Below, piece after piece: positions 52,735-61,742 of a stretch of 64,000 bases of DNA. This stretch comes from Muriicola soli (lineage in GTDB: Bacteria; Bacteroidota; Bacteroidia; Flavobacteriales; Flavobacteriaceae): positions 1,922,001-1,986,000 of the forward strand of contig NZ_CP035544.1 of the NCBI RefSeq assembly GCF_004139715.1, given 5' to 3'. The stretch's first letter is position 1, and each line of letters begins with the position of its first letter. Position numbers and translations under genes: made by a program. A model generated the notes under the pieces. The model saw only the letters and a list, made by a program, of their open reading frames with translations, was not told the DNA's origin and ran no database searches.

Positions 52735-53637
52735 TTGGAAACGATTCTTACGGTCTCAAACCTCACAAAAAAATTCGGTTACCTCACTGCAGTTAAAGAC
52801 CTTTCTTTTTCAATTGAAAAGGGAAATGTCTACGGCATACTCGGTCCTAACGGCAGCGGTAAATCAACCACGCTCGGCATTGTTCTCAATGTAGTGAATG
52901 CCACTAACGGCGCCTTTACCTGGTTCGATGGACAGGCAACAACCCACCAAGCACTGAAAAAAGTGGGAGCCATAATTGAAAGGCCCAACTTCTACCCCTA
53001 TATGTCGGCCCTTCAGAATCTTAAACTGGTTTGCAAGATCAAAGAGGTATCCTATGACCGAATTGAAGAAACCCTGCAATTGGTAGGCCTTTGGGAAAGG
53101 AGAAACAGCAAGTTTAAAACCTATTCCCTCGGGATGAAACAGCGACTGGCTATTGCCTCGGCTCTTTTAAATGATCCGGAAATCCTTATTCTGGACGAGC
53201 CGACTAACGGCCTGGATCCACAAGGTATACATCAAATTCGTCAGATCATTAAAAAAATAGCTGCAGAGGGTACCACCATTTTACTGGCCTCACACTTGCT
53301 GGACGAAGTTGAAAAAGTTTGCACTCACGTCGTCATTCTCAGAAAAGGGGAAAAATTATATTCAGGTCGGGTAGACAATATGCTTGCCAGTCACGGGTAT
53401 CTGGAACTTAGATCAAAGAATTCAGAAGCCCTGATAAAGTTGCTGAAAGAAGATGAAAGATTTGGAAAAATTGACGAGGAATTTGGCTTGATCACCGTAG
53501 TCCTCAATGAAAGGATGGAACCCGGGGAACTAAATGAATTCCTGTTTAAGAACGGGGTTGTCCTCACCCACCTGGTAATGCGCAAGGAAAGCCTGGAAGA
53601 GCAGTTCCTGACACTAACCAAAAACCAAAGCAATTAA
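52735..53637 (+). CDS. ABC transporter ATP-binding protein (ABC-2 type)
   Basis: 300 residues. Walker A GPNGSGKST (37-45), Q-loop region, signature YSLGMKQRLAIA, Walker B ILILDEPTNGLDPQG and the switch His in LLASHLLDEVEK. The C-terminal 80 residues match the extension of ABC-2 export ATPases. The start is TTG (METILTV...). With the next gene it forms a two-gene export system; the substrate is unknown. Confidence 0.92.
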   Translation: METILTVSNLTKKFGYLTAVKDLSFSIEKGNVYGILGPNGSGKSTTLGIVLNVVNATNGAFTWFDGQATTHQALKKVGAIIERPNFYPYMSALQNLKLVCKIKEVSYDRIEETLQLVGLWERRNSKFKTYSLGMKQRLAIASALLNDPEILILDEPTNGLDPQGIHQIRQIIKKIAAEGTTILLASHLLDEVEKVCTHVVILRKGEKLYSGRVDNMLASHGYLELRSKNSEALIKLLKEDERFGKIDEEFGLITVVLNERMEPGELNEFLFKNGVVLTHLVMRKESLEEQFLTLTKNQSN

Positions 53638-53652
53638 AATAAGGAATACCCT

Positions 53653-54486
53653 ATGAAAAGGCTTTTGCAAATTGAATTTATCAAGCTTTGGAATAACCGT
53701 ACAAGCAAGATTTTAATAATCTCTTACTTTGTGCTACTGACCTCCATTGCCCTGGTAGCAGCTATTAAATTTGATATCGGCCCCATTCAGTTTCACCTGG
53801 CTGAACAGGGTATTTTCAATTTTCCGTATATCTGGCATTTTAACACCTTTATGACGGCCATTTTCAAATTATTCCTGGCTATCGTCATCGTGTCAATGAT
53901 GTCTAATGAATACAGTAACAAAACCATAAAGCAAAATCTGATCGACGGTCTTTCCAAGAAAGAATTTGTCCTGTCAAAATTTCTGACCGTTATTTCGTTT
54001 GCCCTGATCTCTACTGTCTTTGTCTTTGTGGTATCCATGGTTTTAGGTTTGGCCTACTCGGATTACGACGAACTGTCCATTATATTTTCTGATCTGGAAT
54101 TCCTCCTCGCCTTTTTCGTGAAACTGACAGGCTTTTTCTCCTTCTGCCTTTTTCTTGGAGTACTGGTGAAAAGATCGGCTTTTGCCCTTGGATTCCTTAT
54201 CCTGTGGCAGGTCTTTGAAGGCTTTGTCAGGGGCATGATCCGATGGAAATTATTCGACTCTGAGACTACAGATGCCGTAATGGGCTTCTTTCCCCTCAAC
54301 TCTATGTTCAACCTGATCAAGGAACCCTTCTCCCGATTAAACGCAGTTCAATCAGTGGCTAATCAAATCGGAGAAAAAGTATCCCTGAATTATCAGGTTC
54401 ACTTCTATGAAATACTCATTGTTCTTGCCTGGACCTCTATTTTTGTCTATTTGTCCTATGTGTTACTAAAAAAGAGGGATTTATAG
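53653..54486 (+). CDS. ABC-2 type permease
   Basis: 277 residues with six membrane helices, beginning with LLQIEFIKLWNNRTSKILII, the usual start of ABC-2 permeases. The central EYSNKTIKQNLIDGLSKKEF coupling segment is also typical. It lies 15 bp after its ATPase gene. Systems of this type export drugs, lipids or peptides; no substrate can be inferred. Confidence 0.88.
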   Translation: MKRLLQIEFIKLWNNRTSKILIISYFVLLTSIALVAAIKFDIGPIQFHLAEQGIFNFPYIWHFNTFMTAIFKLFLAIVIVSMMSNEYSNKTIKQNLIDGLSKKEFVLSKFLTVISFALISTVFVFVVSMVLGLAYSDYDELSIIFSDLEFLLAFFVKLTGFFSFCLFLGVLVKRSAFALGFLILWQVFEGFVRGMIRWKLFDSETTDAVMGFFPLNSMFNLIKEPFSRLNAVQSVANQIGEKVSLNYQVHFYEILIVLAWTSIFVYLSYVLLKKRDL

Positions 54487-54493
54487 TATATTG

Positions 54494-54513
54494 TAGTGTT
54501 TGGGAAAACACTA
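54494..54513 (+). promoter_or_regulatory. Hairpin that includes the start codon's first base
   Basis: TAGTGTTT and AAACACTA form a perfect 8-bp stem with a GGGA tetraloop of the GNRA type. The last paired base is the A of the ATG at 54513. No T-run follows, so it is not a terminator. It would hinder initiation at this ATG. Confidence 0.45.
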
Positions 54514-56417
54514 TGAAAAAGAATTGCTCCATCGTCCTTTTAGGTCTGCTATTTCCGTGCGTTGTATTTGCGCAGGGAGAGGCGTCTTACTGGCTCTTCA
54601 GCAATTGTGCGGGAATCCAATTCAACAATGATGCGGGTTTTGCTTCTGTAAAAAGTAAAATTACTACCCGCTTGTGTAATTTGGGATTTCTGCTTGCCGT
54701 TTTGTTGGCGGGATCTTTGGCCAGTGCCCAGGTATGCCCCAACCCGGTTCTTACCAGTCCGCTTGACGGAGCGACAAACATAGCCGTAGATTCCGATATT
54801 TCCTGGAACCTGGTACCCAATGTACCAGGATATAAAATTTCTTTGGGAACCACCCCCGGCGGCACCGACATTCTTGACGAGCGCTTTGTGGGGAGTGCAA
54901 CCACCTATAATCCTCCTCTGGGACTGCCTGAGAATACCCTGATCTATGTGACGATCACCCTTTTTGATTTTCAAAATGGCAACCTGGAAATTCCCTGTTC
55001 AAGCGAATCCTTTACCACTGCCCCAATTATACAAATCCCAGCCTGCACACAACTGACCATACCATCAGACGGACAAACTGATGTCAATCCAGCGACCAAT
55101 CTCAGTTGGAATTATGTGCCGGGTGCCATAGGGTATCGACTTACTATTGGCAGTAGCCCCGGAGGTAATGATCTACTGCCGACAACTGACCTTGGAAATA
55201 CCCTTACCTTTAATCAAGCGGCAGAATTCCCTCCTAATTCAACCGTCTATGTAAACATTATTGCATACAATTTGATCGGGGATGCCATTTCGTGCTCGGA
55301 GTTTAGTTTTGATACCAGTGCTATTGCCGCTCTACCGGGATGTACCGCTTTAATTTCCCCTTTGAACGGGGCCAACAATGTTCCGGTAACGCCTATTCTG
55401 GAATGGACGCCGGTACCGGGAGCCGCGGGTTATCGAATAACTGTAGGAAATTCTCCATTTACAGCTGAAGTTCTCGACAACGTGGCTTTCCCACCTGTGA
55501 CGCAGACGGGAATTCTTGAACTGGAGGCAAATCGCACCTTTTTTATCACAATTGTTCCCTTTAATGCTGCAGGGGATGCCATTGGATGCCAACAGGAGTC
55601 GTTTACCACCATTCAGGGCTGCGGGCCCTTTTTTGATCCCATGACAGGCGACCTGATCAGCTTGAATCCGGAGATCAACTTTCCTGACACGATCGCCACA
55701 TGTGAAAATGAATTTCCGATAATGGTTTCCAGTACCGATACTGCTGATGGGTATCGCTGGTACAGCATCAATTCCAGCGGAATTGAAACCCTAATATCTA
55801 ATACGGCTGATGTTAGCCTCAGTAGTGCGGGAGAATATCGGTATGAAGCCTATAACCTTATACCACAAAGTGGAAATTTGGACTGTCCCAGTTCACAGGT
55901 ATTTAATGTAGTGAGTTCCGAAGCTCCTGTGATCTCATCCATAAATGTAACAGAACAGGCGACAGGCATCAGAATTATTGTCAATACGACTGGCGGTGGG
56001 GATTACGAATATGCCATAGACAATATTAATGGGCCATACCAGGGGAGTAATCTATTTACTAACATCCCGTATGGCACCCATACCTTGTATGTCAGGGATA
56101 TAAATGGCTGCGGTATTGCAGAAGAACAGATCGTTCAGGATCTGACGCTTGAAGGGTTTCCCAAATTCTTCTCTCCGAACGGCGATGGAATTAATGATTA
56201 TTGGCAATATATTCCTCCGGAATTTGCCGGGGATATTACCCTGGTCAGTATCGAAATCTACAATCGTTATGGACAATTACTATTACAGATCGATCCAAAT
56301 TCAAGAGGATGGGATGGTACGATAAATGGTTCATCGCTTCCTGCTGCCGACTATTGGTTTAGAGCGAGGTCGAGTACCAATAATGAAATGACCGGGCATT
56401 TTTCCCTCACCCGCTAA
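54513..56417 (+). CDS. Cell-surface protein with T9SS type B C-terminal domain
   Basis: 634 residues. Three Fn3-like repeats (TNIAVDSDISWNLVPNVPGY, TDVNPATNLSWNYVPGAIGY, NNVPVTPILEWTPVPGAAGY) are followed by an Ig-like part and, from about residue 545, the gliding-motility-associated domain with FFSPNGDGINDYW and IEIYNRYGQLL, the sorting signal of the type IX secretion system. It should be exported to the surface. The N-terminus is odd: two signal-peptide-like segments (1-20 and about 54-72) separated by a fragment resembling another surface protein's start. Confidence 0.85.
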   Translation: MKKNCSIVLLGLLFPCVVFAQGEASYWLFSNCAGIQFNNDAGFASVKSKITTRLCNLGFLLAVLLAGSLASAQVCPNPVLTSPLDGATNIAVDSDISWNLVPNVPGYKISLGTTPGGTDILDERFVGSATTYNPPLGLPENTLIYVTITLFDFQNGNLEIPCSSESFTTAPIIQIPACTQLTIPSDGQTDVNPATNLSWNYVPGAIGYRLTIGSSPGGNDLLPTTDLGNTLTFNQAAEFPPNSTVYVNIIAYNLIGDAISCSEFSFDTSAIAALPGCTALISPLNGANNVPVTPILEWTPVPGAAGYRITVGNSPFTAEVLDNVAFPPVTQTGILELEANRTFFITIVPFNAAGDAIGCQQESFTTIQGCGPFFDPMTGDLISLNPEINFPDTIATCENEFPIMVSSTDTADGYRWYSINSSGIETLISNTADVSLSSAGEYRYEAYNLIPQSGNLDCPSSQVFNVVSSEAPVISSINVTEQATGIRIIVNTTGGGDYEYAIDNINGPYQGSNLFTNIPYGTHTLYVRDINGCGIAEEQIVQDLTLEGFPKFFSPNGDGINDYWQYIPPEFAGDITLVSIEIYNRYGQLLLQIDPNSRGWDGTINGSSLPAADYWFRARSSTNNEMTGHFSLTR

Positions 56418-56478
56418 GGGGAATCAAAATCTAATATTGCAGCTAAATAAAACCCTCCGACTTTCGTAATTTTATAGC

Positions 56479-58467
56479 ATGAAATTTAATGTAGTATCCG
56501 ATTTTAAACCTACAGGGGATCAGCCTGAGGCTATTAAGCAGTTGGTTTCCGGAATCCATGAAGGAGAACATCATCAGACGCTTTTAGGGGTGACCGGTTC
56601 GGGGAAGACCTTTACAGTTGCCAATGTAATTGAAGAAGTACAAAAACCCACTTTGGTGCTGGCCCACAACAAGACACTCGCCGCACAATTGTATTCAGAA
56701 TTCAAACAGTTTTTTCCCGATAATGCGGTCGAATACTTTGTCTCTTACTACGATTATTATCAACCCGAGGCATATATCCCGACCAGTGGCTTGTACATAG
56801 AGAAGGACCTTTCGATTAATGAAGACATAGAAAAACTGAGATTGAGCACCACTTCTTCCCTGCTGTCAGGCAGGCGGGATGTGCTGGTGGTTGCATCGGT
56901 CTCCTGCCTTTATGGTATTGGTAATCCCGTAGAATTTCAGAAAAATGTAATTACAATACGAAAGGATCAGGTCATTGCACGAACCAAATTTTTACATCAG
57001 CTGGTTCAGAGTTTATATTCGCGGACTACGGCCGAATTCAAGAATGGCAATTTCAGGGTAAAGGGCGATGTTGTAGATGTTTTTCCCAGCTATGCCGACA
57101 ATGCTTTCAGAATACATTTCTTCGGGGATGAAATCGAGGAGATCGAGGCATTTGACCCCCATAATAACACTTTGATTGAGGTTTACGAAACTCTGAATAT
57201 TTATCCGGCCAACATGTTTGTAACCTCTCCGGATATTCTGCAGAATGCGATCCACCAAATACAACACGACCTGGTGAATCAGATAGCGTACTTTAAGGAG
57301 GTAGGAAAGCCGCTGGAGGCCAAAAGGCTGGAAGAGCGTACCAACTTTGACCTTGAAATGATCAGGGAATTGGGCTATTGTTCAGGGATTGAGAACTATT
57401 CCCGTTACCTCGACGGACGGGAACCGGGTACCCGACCTTTCTGTCTCCTGGATTATTTTCCGGAAGACTACCTTATGATCGTTGATGAAAGTCATGTTAC
57501 TATTCCTCAGGTTCACGCCATGTACGGAGGGGACCGATCCCGTAAAGAAAATCTCGTGGATTACGGCTTCCGCTTACCGGCAGCAATGGACAACCGCCCA
57601 TTGAAATTTGAAGAATTTGAAGCCCTGCAAGGACAAACCATTTTTGTAAGTGCCACTCCTGCCGACTATGAATTACAACTGAGTCAGGGTGTTTACGTGG
57701 AACAGGTAATCAGACCCACTGGCCTCTTAGATCCTGTAATAGAAGTACGCCCAAGTAAGAATCAGATTGACGACCTAGTGGAGGAGATACAACAACGGGT
57801 GGAAAAAGATGAACGGACCCTTGTGACCACGCTGACCAAAAGAATGGCAGAAGAACTCGCCAAGTACCTGACGAGGATCAATATACGTTGCCGATATATC
57901 CACAGTGACGTGGACACCCTTGAGCGCGTTGAGATCATGCAGGATCTCAGGAAAGGAATATTTGATGTACTGATAGGGGTAAATTTGCTGAGGGAGGGAC
58001 TGGACCTGCCTGAAGTCTCCCTGGTGGCTATCATAGATGCCGATAAAGAAGGGTTTTTACGCAGCAATCGATCCCTGACCCAAACGGTTGGAAGGGCTGC
58101 GAGGCATTTAAACGGGAAAGCGATTATGTATGCCGATAAGATTACCGATAGCATGCAAAAGACCATTGACGAGACCCAATATCGGAGGGACAAGCAGACC
58201 CAGTACAATAAGGAGAACAATATTACACCGACCTCTTTGAATAAAAGTCTGGATAATGCCCTTGCAAAGAACTCGGTATCGACCTATCACTTTATCAAGG
58301 AAGAACGCAGGGCAGCTGAACCGGATATGGAATACCTTACTGCAGATCAGCGTGAAAAGATGATTCGAACCAAGAGAAAGGCAATGGAAAAGGCTGCAAA
58401 AGAACTCGATTTTATGCTGGCGGCGCAACTGAGGGATGAAATCAAGTTCCTGCAAGAACAGGAATAA
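56479..58467 (+). CDS. uvrB: Excinuclease ABC subunit B
   Basis: 662 residues. The P-loop GVTGSGKT (37-44), the damage-binding beta-hairpin YYDYYQPEAYIP, helicase motifs DESHVT and the late QTVGRAARHLNG are all present, as is the C-terminal UVR domain (FMLAAQLRDEIKFLQ). UvrB loads onto lesions with UvrA and recruits UvrC in nucleotide excision repair. The length fits the family. The M20 gene follows after 13 bp. Confidence 0.97.
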   Translation: MKFNVVSDFKPTGDQPEAIKQLVSGIHEGEHHQTLLGVTGSGKTFTVANVIEEVQKPTLVLAHNKTLAAQLYSEFKQFFPDNAVEYFVSYYDYYQPEAYIPTSGLYIEKDLSINEDIEKLRLSTTSSLLSGRRDVLVVASVSCLYGIGNPVEFQKNVITIRKDQVIARTKFLHQLVQSLYSRTTAEFKNGNFRVKGDVVDVFPSYADNAFRIHFFGDEIEEIEAFDPHNNTLIEVYETLNIYPANMFVTSPDILQNAIHQIQHDLVNQIAYFKEVGKPLEAKRLEERTNFDLEMIRELGYCSGIENYSRYLDGREPGTRPFCLLDYFPEDYLMIVDESHVTIPQVHAMYGGDRSRKENLVDYGFRLPAAMDNRPLKFEEFEALQGQTIFVSATPADYELQLSQGVYVEQVIRPTGLLDPVIEVRPSKNQIDDLVEEIQQRVEKDERTLVTTLTKRMAEELAKYLTRINIRCRYIHSDVDTLERVEIMQDLRKGIFDVLIGVNLLREGLDLPEVSLVAIIDADKEGFLRSNRSLTQTVGRAARHLNGKAIMYADKITDSMQKTIDETQYRRDKQTQYNKENNITPTSLNKSLDNALAKNSVSTYHFIKEERRAAEPDMEYLTADQREKMIRTKRKAMEKAAKELDFMLAAQLRDEIKFLQEQE

Positions 58468-58480
58468 TCAAAACAGTACT

Positions 58481-59998
58481 ATGAAAAAATTCCTGCTGCC
58501 CATCATTTTTTTCTGCAGTTTACCCTTTTTGGCTTTAAGTCAAACTTTTGAGGGTACAAAGATCCGCATGATTGCGCAGGATCAATTCTCAGAGGGAGTA
58601 GAAGAATTAATAGAATTCCTTAAAATTCCAAATATTGGTAGTGATCCGGAACAGGTAGAGCAAAACCTGAAATGGTGCCAAAACCGATTTAATAATCTCA
58701 ATTTTGAGACCCAGCTGATTCAAACTGCCGCTGCACCGTTGCTCTTTGCGGAAAAGATGCTTTCTCCTGACAAGAAAACAATACTTTTTTATCTCCAGAT
58801 TGACGGGCAGCCCGTGGACACAACAGAATGGGACCAGGCAAATCCTTTTATACCGGTGATTAAAGAAATAGGAGCCGACGGTTCATGGAAGCTGGTTAAC
58901 TGGAATCCCGGTGATCCTTTACAGGAGGAATGGAGAATTTTTGGTAGATCGGCATCTGATTCCAAAGGTCCGGCCACGGCTTTTATCACTGCCCTCAATT
59001 ATTTTAACTCGAATGCTCAGGAGGAAGAATACAATATTAAGGTGATCATGGACTTTCAGGAAGAACTGGGCTCCCCTACTCTGGCCAAGGCTGTAGAAGA
59101 AAATGAATCTCTGCTGAAAGCCGATATGATATTGATCATGGATGGTACCCGCCATATCTCAAATTGGCCAACCCTTACTTACGGTGCTCGTGGAATAGCT
59201 ACTGCCACTATAAGAATATTTGGCCCTTCGAGTCCCTTACACAGTGGACAGTACGGAAATTATGCTCCAAATCCGGTATATAAGGCTGCTCGCTTTATTG
59301 CCAGCCTTAAAGACAGCAGTGGGCGTGTCCTGATTCCGGGATTTTACGACGGGATCAACTTGTCAGAAGAAGATAAAATTGCACTCAGATCGTTACCTGA
59401 AAACGAAGACAGCCTGAAAGTTCGATTGGGCATATCGCAAAGCGAAGCCGTAGGAAGTAACTATCAGGAATCATTGCAATATCCCTCATTAAATATTCGC
59501 GGTCTGCGCTCAGCATGGGTGGGAAGTGAAGTGAGAACGATCATTCCTGAGGAAGTAGAAATAGAAATAGATATGCGGCTTGTCCCTGAAACGCCGGGAG
59601 AAAGAATGATAAAACTATTGGAAGGACATTTAAAGAGTCAGGGGTTTTATTTGGTTGATAGCATCCCCTCAGCCGAAGAGAGGAAAATACATCCAAAGAT
59701 TGCCAATTTGAAATATCGATTAGGATCTCTGCCATTCAGAACGGAAATGAATTCAGAAACAGGACAGTTTTTAAATCGGGCACTGAAGAAAGTATTTGGA
59801 GAAAAGTTGGTTAACATGAGAACTACCGGGGGGTCTCAACCTATTGCCCCCTTCGTTAAAACGATGAATATTCCTGCGGTCTCCATCAGGATTCCCAACC
59901 CGGATAATTCCATCCACGCACCTAATGAAAATTTGCGCCTTGGTAATTTCCTCGAGGGAATTATGATGTGCCTGGCCATTCTAAGTGAGCCTCAATAA
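58481..59998 (+). CDS. M20/M28-type peptidase-like protein, first metal His replaced
   Basis: 505 residues from the ATG at 58481, with a signal peptide ending LALSQ. M20 features: GRSASDSKGPATAF with the bridging Asp160, the catalytic Glu pair in MDFQEELGSP (194-195), the dimerisation domain (SPLHSGQYGNYAPNPV region) and the late NSIHAPNENL His. At the first motif, where M20 enzymes read HxD, the sequence is FYLQIDGQPVD, with Gln106 in place of His. It is exported and may still be active, or be an altered member. Confidence 0.8.
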   Translation: MKKFLLPIIFFCSLPFLALSQTFEGTKIRMIAQDQFSEGVEELIEFLKIPNIGSDPEQVEQNLKWCQNRFNNLNFETQLIQTAAAPLLFAEKMLSPDKKTILFYLQIDGQPVDTTEWDQANPFIPVIKEIGADGSWKLVNWNPGDPLQEEWRIFGRSASDSKGPATAFITALNYFNSNAQEEEYNIKVIMDFQEELGSPTLAKAVEENESLLKADMILIMDGTRHISNWPTLTYGARGIATATIRIFGPSSPLHSGQYGNYAPNPVYKAARFIASLKDSSGRVLIPGFYDGINLSEEDKIALRSLPENEDSLKVRLGISQSEAVGSNYQESLQYPSLNIRGLRSAWVGSEVRTIIPEEVEIEIDMRLVPETPGERMIKLLEGHLKSQGFYLVDSIPSAEERKIHPKIANLKYRLGSLPFRTEMNSETGQFLNRALKKVFGEKLVNMRTTGGSQPIAPFVKTMNIPAVSIRIPNPDNSIHAPNENLRLGNFLEGIMMCLAILSEPQ

Positions 59999-60027
59999 AA
60001 AAAGGTACCCCAAACTTTGAGGTACCT
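59994..60027 (-). terminator. Terminator for hsp20
   Basis: On the minus strand a stem AGGTACC/GGTACCT with an 11-nt loop is followed by a run of T (the A-run at 59997-60003 on the plus strand). It lies 71 bp after the hsp20 stop codon and overlaps the end of the convergent M20 gene. Confidence 0.75.
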
Positions 60028-60097
60028 CTCAACTAACCAAACAAACCAACCATTAAGAAGACCCGCCTATGGGGTCAAGCATAATTTCTATCAAATC

Positions 60098-60526
60098 TTA
60101 CTTGCCAATTTCTATCATCCGTTTTGGCTTTGGCAATGCCTCTTCCTTCTTAGGAAGGTGAAGCGACAGAATGCCCTCGTTGTATTTTGCCTTGATGTTA
60201 TCACTGTTTACAGTATCTGGCAAGGTAAAAGATCTTTTAAAAGACGAGTAAGAAAATTCCCTTCTTGTATAATTCTCTTCCGTCTTTTCATCTTCAGTTT
60301 TCTTTTCCATTGAAATGGTAAGTACATCCTTATCGACTTCTACGTCGAAATCGTTTTTATTCATTCCCGGGATGGCTAATTCGAGATTGAATCCCATATC
60401 GTCTTCCTTGATGTTTACTGCCGGAAGCGTAGATACAAAGTTTTCACTTCCACCCAGCCAATCTGGCCTTAGGAATTCGTTCATCAGCGATGGAAACATA
60501 CTGTTGTTGCGGGTTATAATACTCAT
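60098..60526 (-). CDS. Small heat-shock protein, Hsp20 family
   Basis: 142 residues. The alpha-crystallin domain runs from about 36 to 130: PAVNIKEDDMGFNLELAIPG, KNDFDVEVDKDVLTISMEKK, REFSYSSFKRSFTLPDTV and the hallmark AKYNEGILSLHLPK. The C-terminus has the flexible tail with an I.I pair. It is an ATP-independent chaperone holding unfolded proteins. The 236-bp region upstream holds no other supported gene. Confidence 0.95.
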   Translation of the reverse strand: MSIITRNNSMFPSLMNEFLRPDWLGGSENFVSTLPAVNIKEDDMGFNLELAIPGMNKNDFDVEVDKDVLTISMEKKTEDEKTEENYTRREFSYSSFKRSFTLPDTVNSDNIKAKYNEGILSLHLPKKEEALPKPKRMIEIGK

Positions 60527-60762
60527 ATCTCTTAAAATTTAGGTTAAACTTTCTTTATCTACCCAAAGAGAACAAAGGATGTACCAAGTGTAATTATATG
60601 TCTTTTTGGCATATTAGATCAATGAATACCTGCCTTTATGGCATGTATTGTTAAGTAGAGAATTGGAACGAATCACCATGTATGCGAGAAGAATTTCAGA
60701 AAATGAAAGAAAGGAGTGTCTAAGTTAGACTTTTCTAATACCTTGCCTGAAATGACATTTCA

Positions 60763-61119
60763 ATGACGAATAACGATATATTAAAAAAGTTACGGGTAGC
60801 GCTGCAATTGAGGGATGATGAGATTGTCGACATTCTGGCTCTTGTGGATTTCCGTATCTCCAAGAGTGAAATTGGTGCCTTTTGCAGAAAGGAAGGACAT
60901 CCGAAATACAAGGAATGCGGAGATCAGGTTTTGAGGAATTTTCTCAATGGCCTGGTGATACACTTACGCGGACCTAAAGAAGCGTCCGGCAAATCAAAAG
61001 CAAAGGTAGATTTAACATCTGCCGAAAAAACCAAAGGAGCTTCGAGACAGAGAAAAAGCAAGTATACAGGTCTGGGATCTGTCTCGTATAAAAATAAAAA
61101 AGGCCCTAAGAATCCCTAG
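60763..61119 (+). CDS. DUF1456 family protein (YehS-like)
   Basis: 118 residues. NNDILKKLRVALQLRDDEIV, then ALVDFRISKSEIGAFCRKEG and HPKYKECGDQVLRNFLNGL form two DUF1456 repeats as in E. coli YehS. The C-terminal 40 residues are Lys/Ser-rich (RKSKYTGLGSVSYKNKKGP). The function is unknown. The last codons overlap the terminator of the convergent gene. Confidence 0.88.
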   Translation: MTNNDILKKLRVALQLRDDEIVDILALVDFRISKSEIGAFCRKEGHPKYKECGDQVLRNFLNGLVIHLRGPKEASGKSKAKVDLTSAEKTKGASRQRKSKYTGLGSVSYKNKKGPKNP

Positions 61120-61126
61120 GGCCCTT
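61090..61126 (-). terminator. Terminator for the exported protein at 61144
   Basis: On the minus strand GGGCCCTA pairs with TAGGGCC across a short loop and is followed by TTTTTTATTTTT. It lies 18 bp beyond the stop of the minus-strand gene and inside the 3' end of the DUF1456 gene. Confidence 0.75.
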
Positions 61127-61143
61127 TAAGATAACTTCAGTAT

Positions 61144-61479
61144 TCATCCTGTAATTCTCACAGGTACTGTAAACATTGTTCCCTCTTTAGAAACAGGCAC
61201 CTCTACGACCTTGTAATTAAGTCGGCTCTTTACAAATCGCTCCAAGACCTCATTGTCAGTGTCCACTGAGATCACTACGATCTCGTTTTTGTGGTTTAAA
61301 GTAAACAAGACTTGTGCCGTCAGGTCATTTTCCTTTAACACAAAAGTGTTGTCTTCCAAAAGATCTCCGATCTGGATGGCGAGATCTTTCTTAGGGTCTG
61401 TAGATTCGGAATCATTTGCAAAAAGAGTCCCGGCTGTAAATAGGAAAGCCGCTACGAGCAATACAGGTAATTTTCTCAT
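61144..61479 (-). CDS. Small exported protein, unknown function
   Basis: 111 residues with a signal peptide (MRKLPVLLVAAFLFTAGTLF, cleavage near ANDSE). The mature part has a helix followed by strands (DLTAQVLFTLNHKNEIVVIS, then FVKSRLNYKVVEVP), a pattern seen in small periplasmic flavobacterial proteins with a TonB-C-like or BON-like look; no family is certain. It is transcribed alone and ends at a strong terminator. Confidence 0.72.
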   Translation of the reverse strand: MRKLPVLLVAAFLFTAGTLFANDSESTDPKKDLAIQIGDLLEDNTFVLKENDLTAQVLFTLNHKNEIVVISVDTDNEVLERFVKSRLNYKVVEVPVSKEGTMFTVPVRITG

Positions 61480-61683
61480 GATTGTTTGTTTTTTGATTAA
61501 TAATTAGATTGATGATTTGTTATAAAAGACGATTGTCTTTTAAGGATGTTACAATTATTTGAAGGATTAACATATTTTTAAGCAACTTTATCCCTAAGAT
61601 GTTAAATAAAGCAGCGTTTGGAAATTGCCAGCTCAGAAGTGTGACCTGATGTCTATTCGTCTTTTTATGATTCCAAAATGCGT

Positions 61684-61718
61684 ATAAAAAAAGGAGATGA
61701 ATTGATTACATCTCCTTT
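61684..61718 (-). terminator. Terminator for sucC
   Basis: A perfect 10-bp stem (AAAGGAGATG with CATCTCCTTT) and a 9-nt loop, followed on the minus strand by seven T. It lies 25 bp after the sucC stop codon. Confidence 0.85.
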
Positions 61719-61742
61719 GATACTTTTTATTTATGAGGAATA

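Noticed and set aside
57762-58220. 152-codon minus-strand frame inside uvrB
   Set aside because: It is a shadow of the uvrB coding sequence, with a Ser/Arg-rich composition and no start context or family signature.
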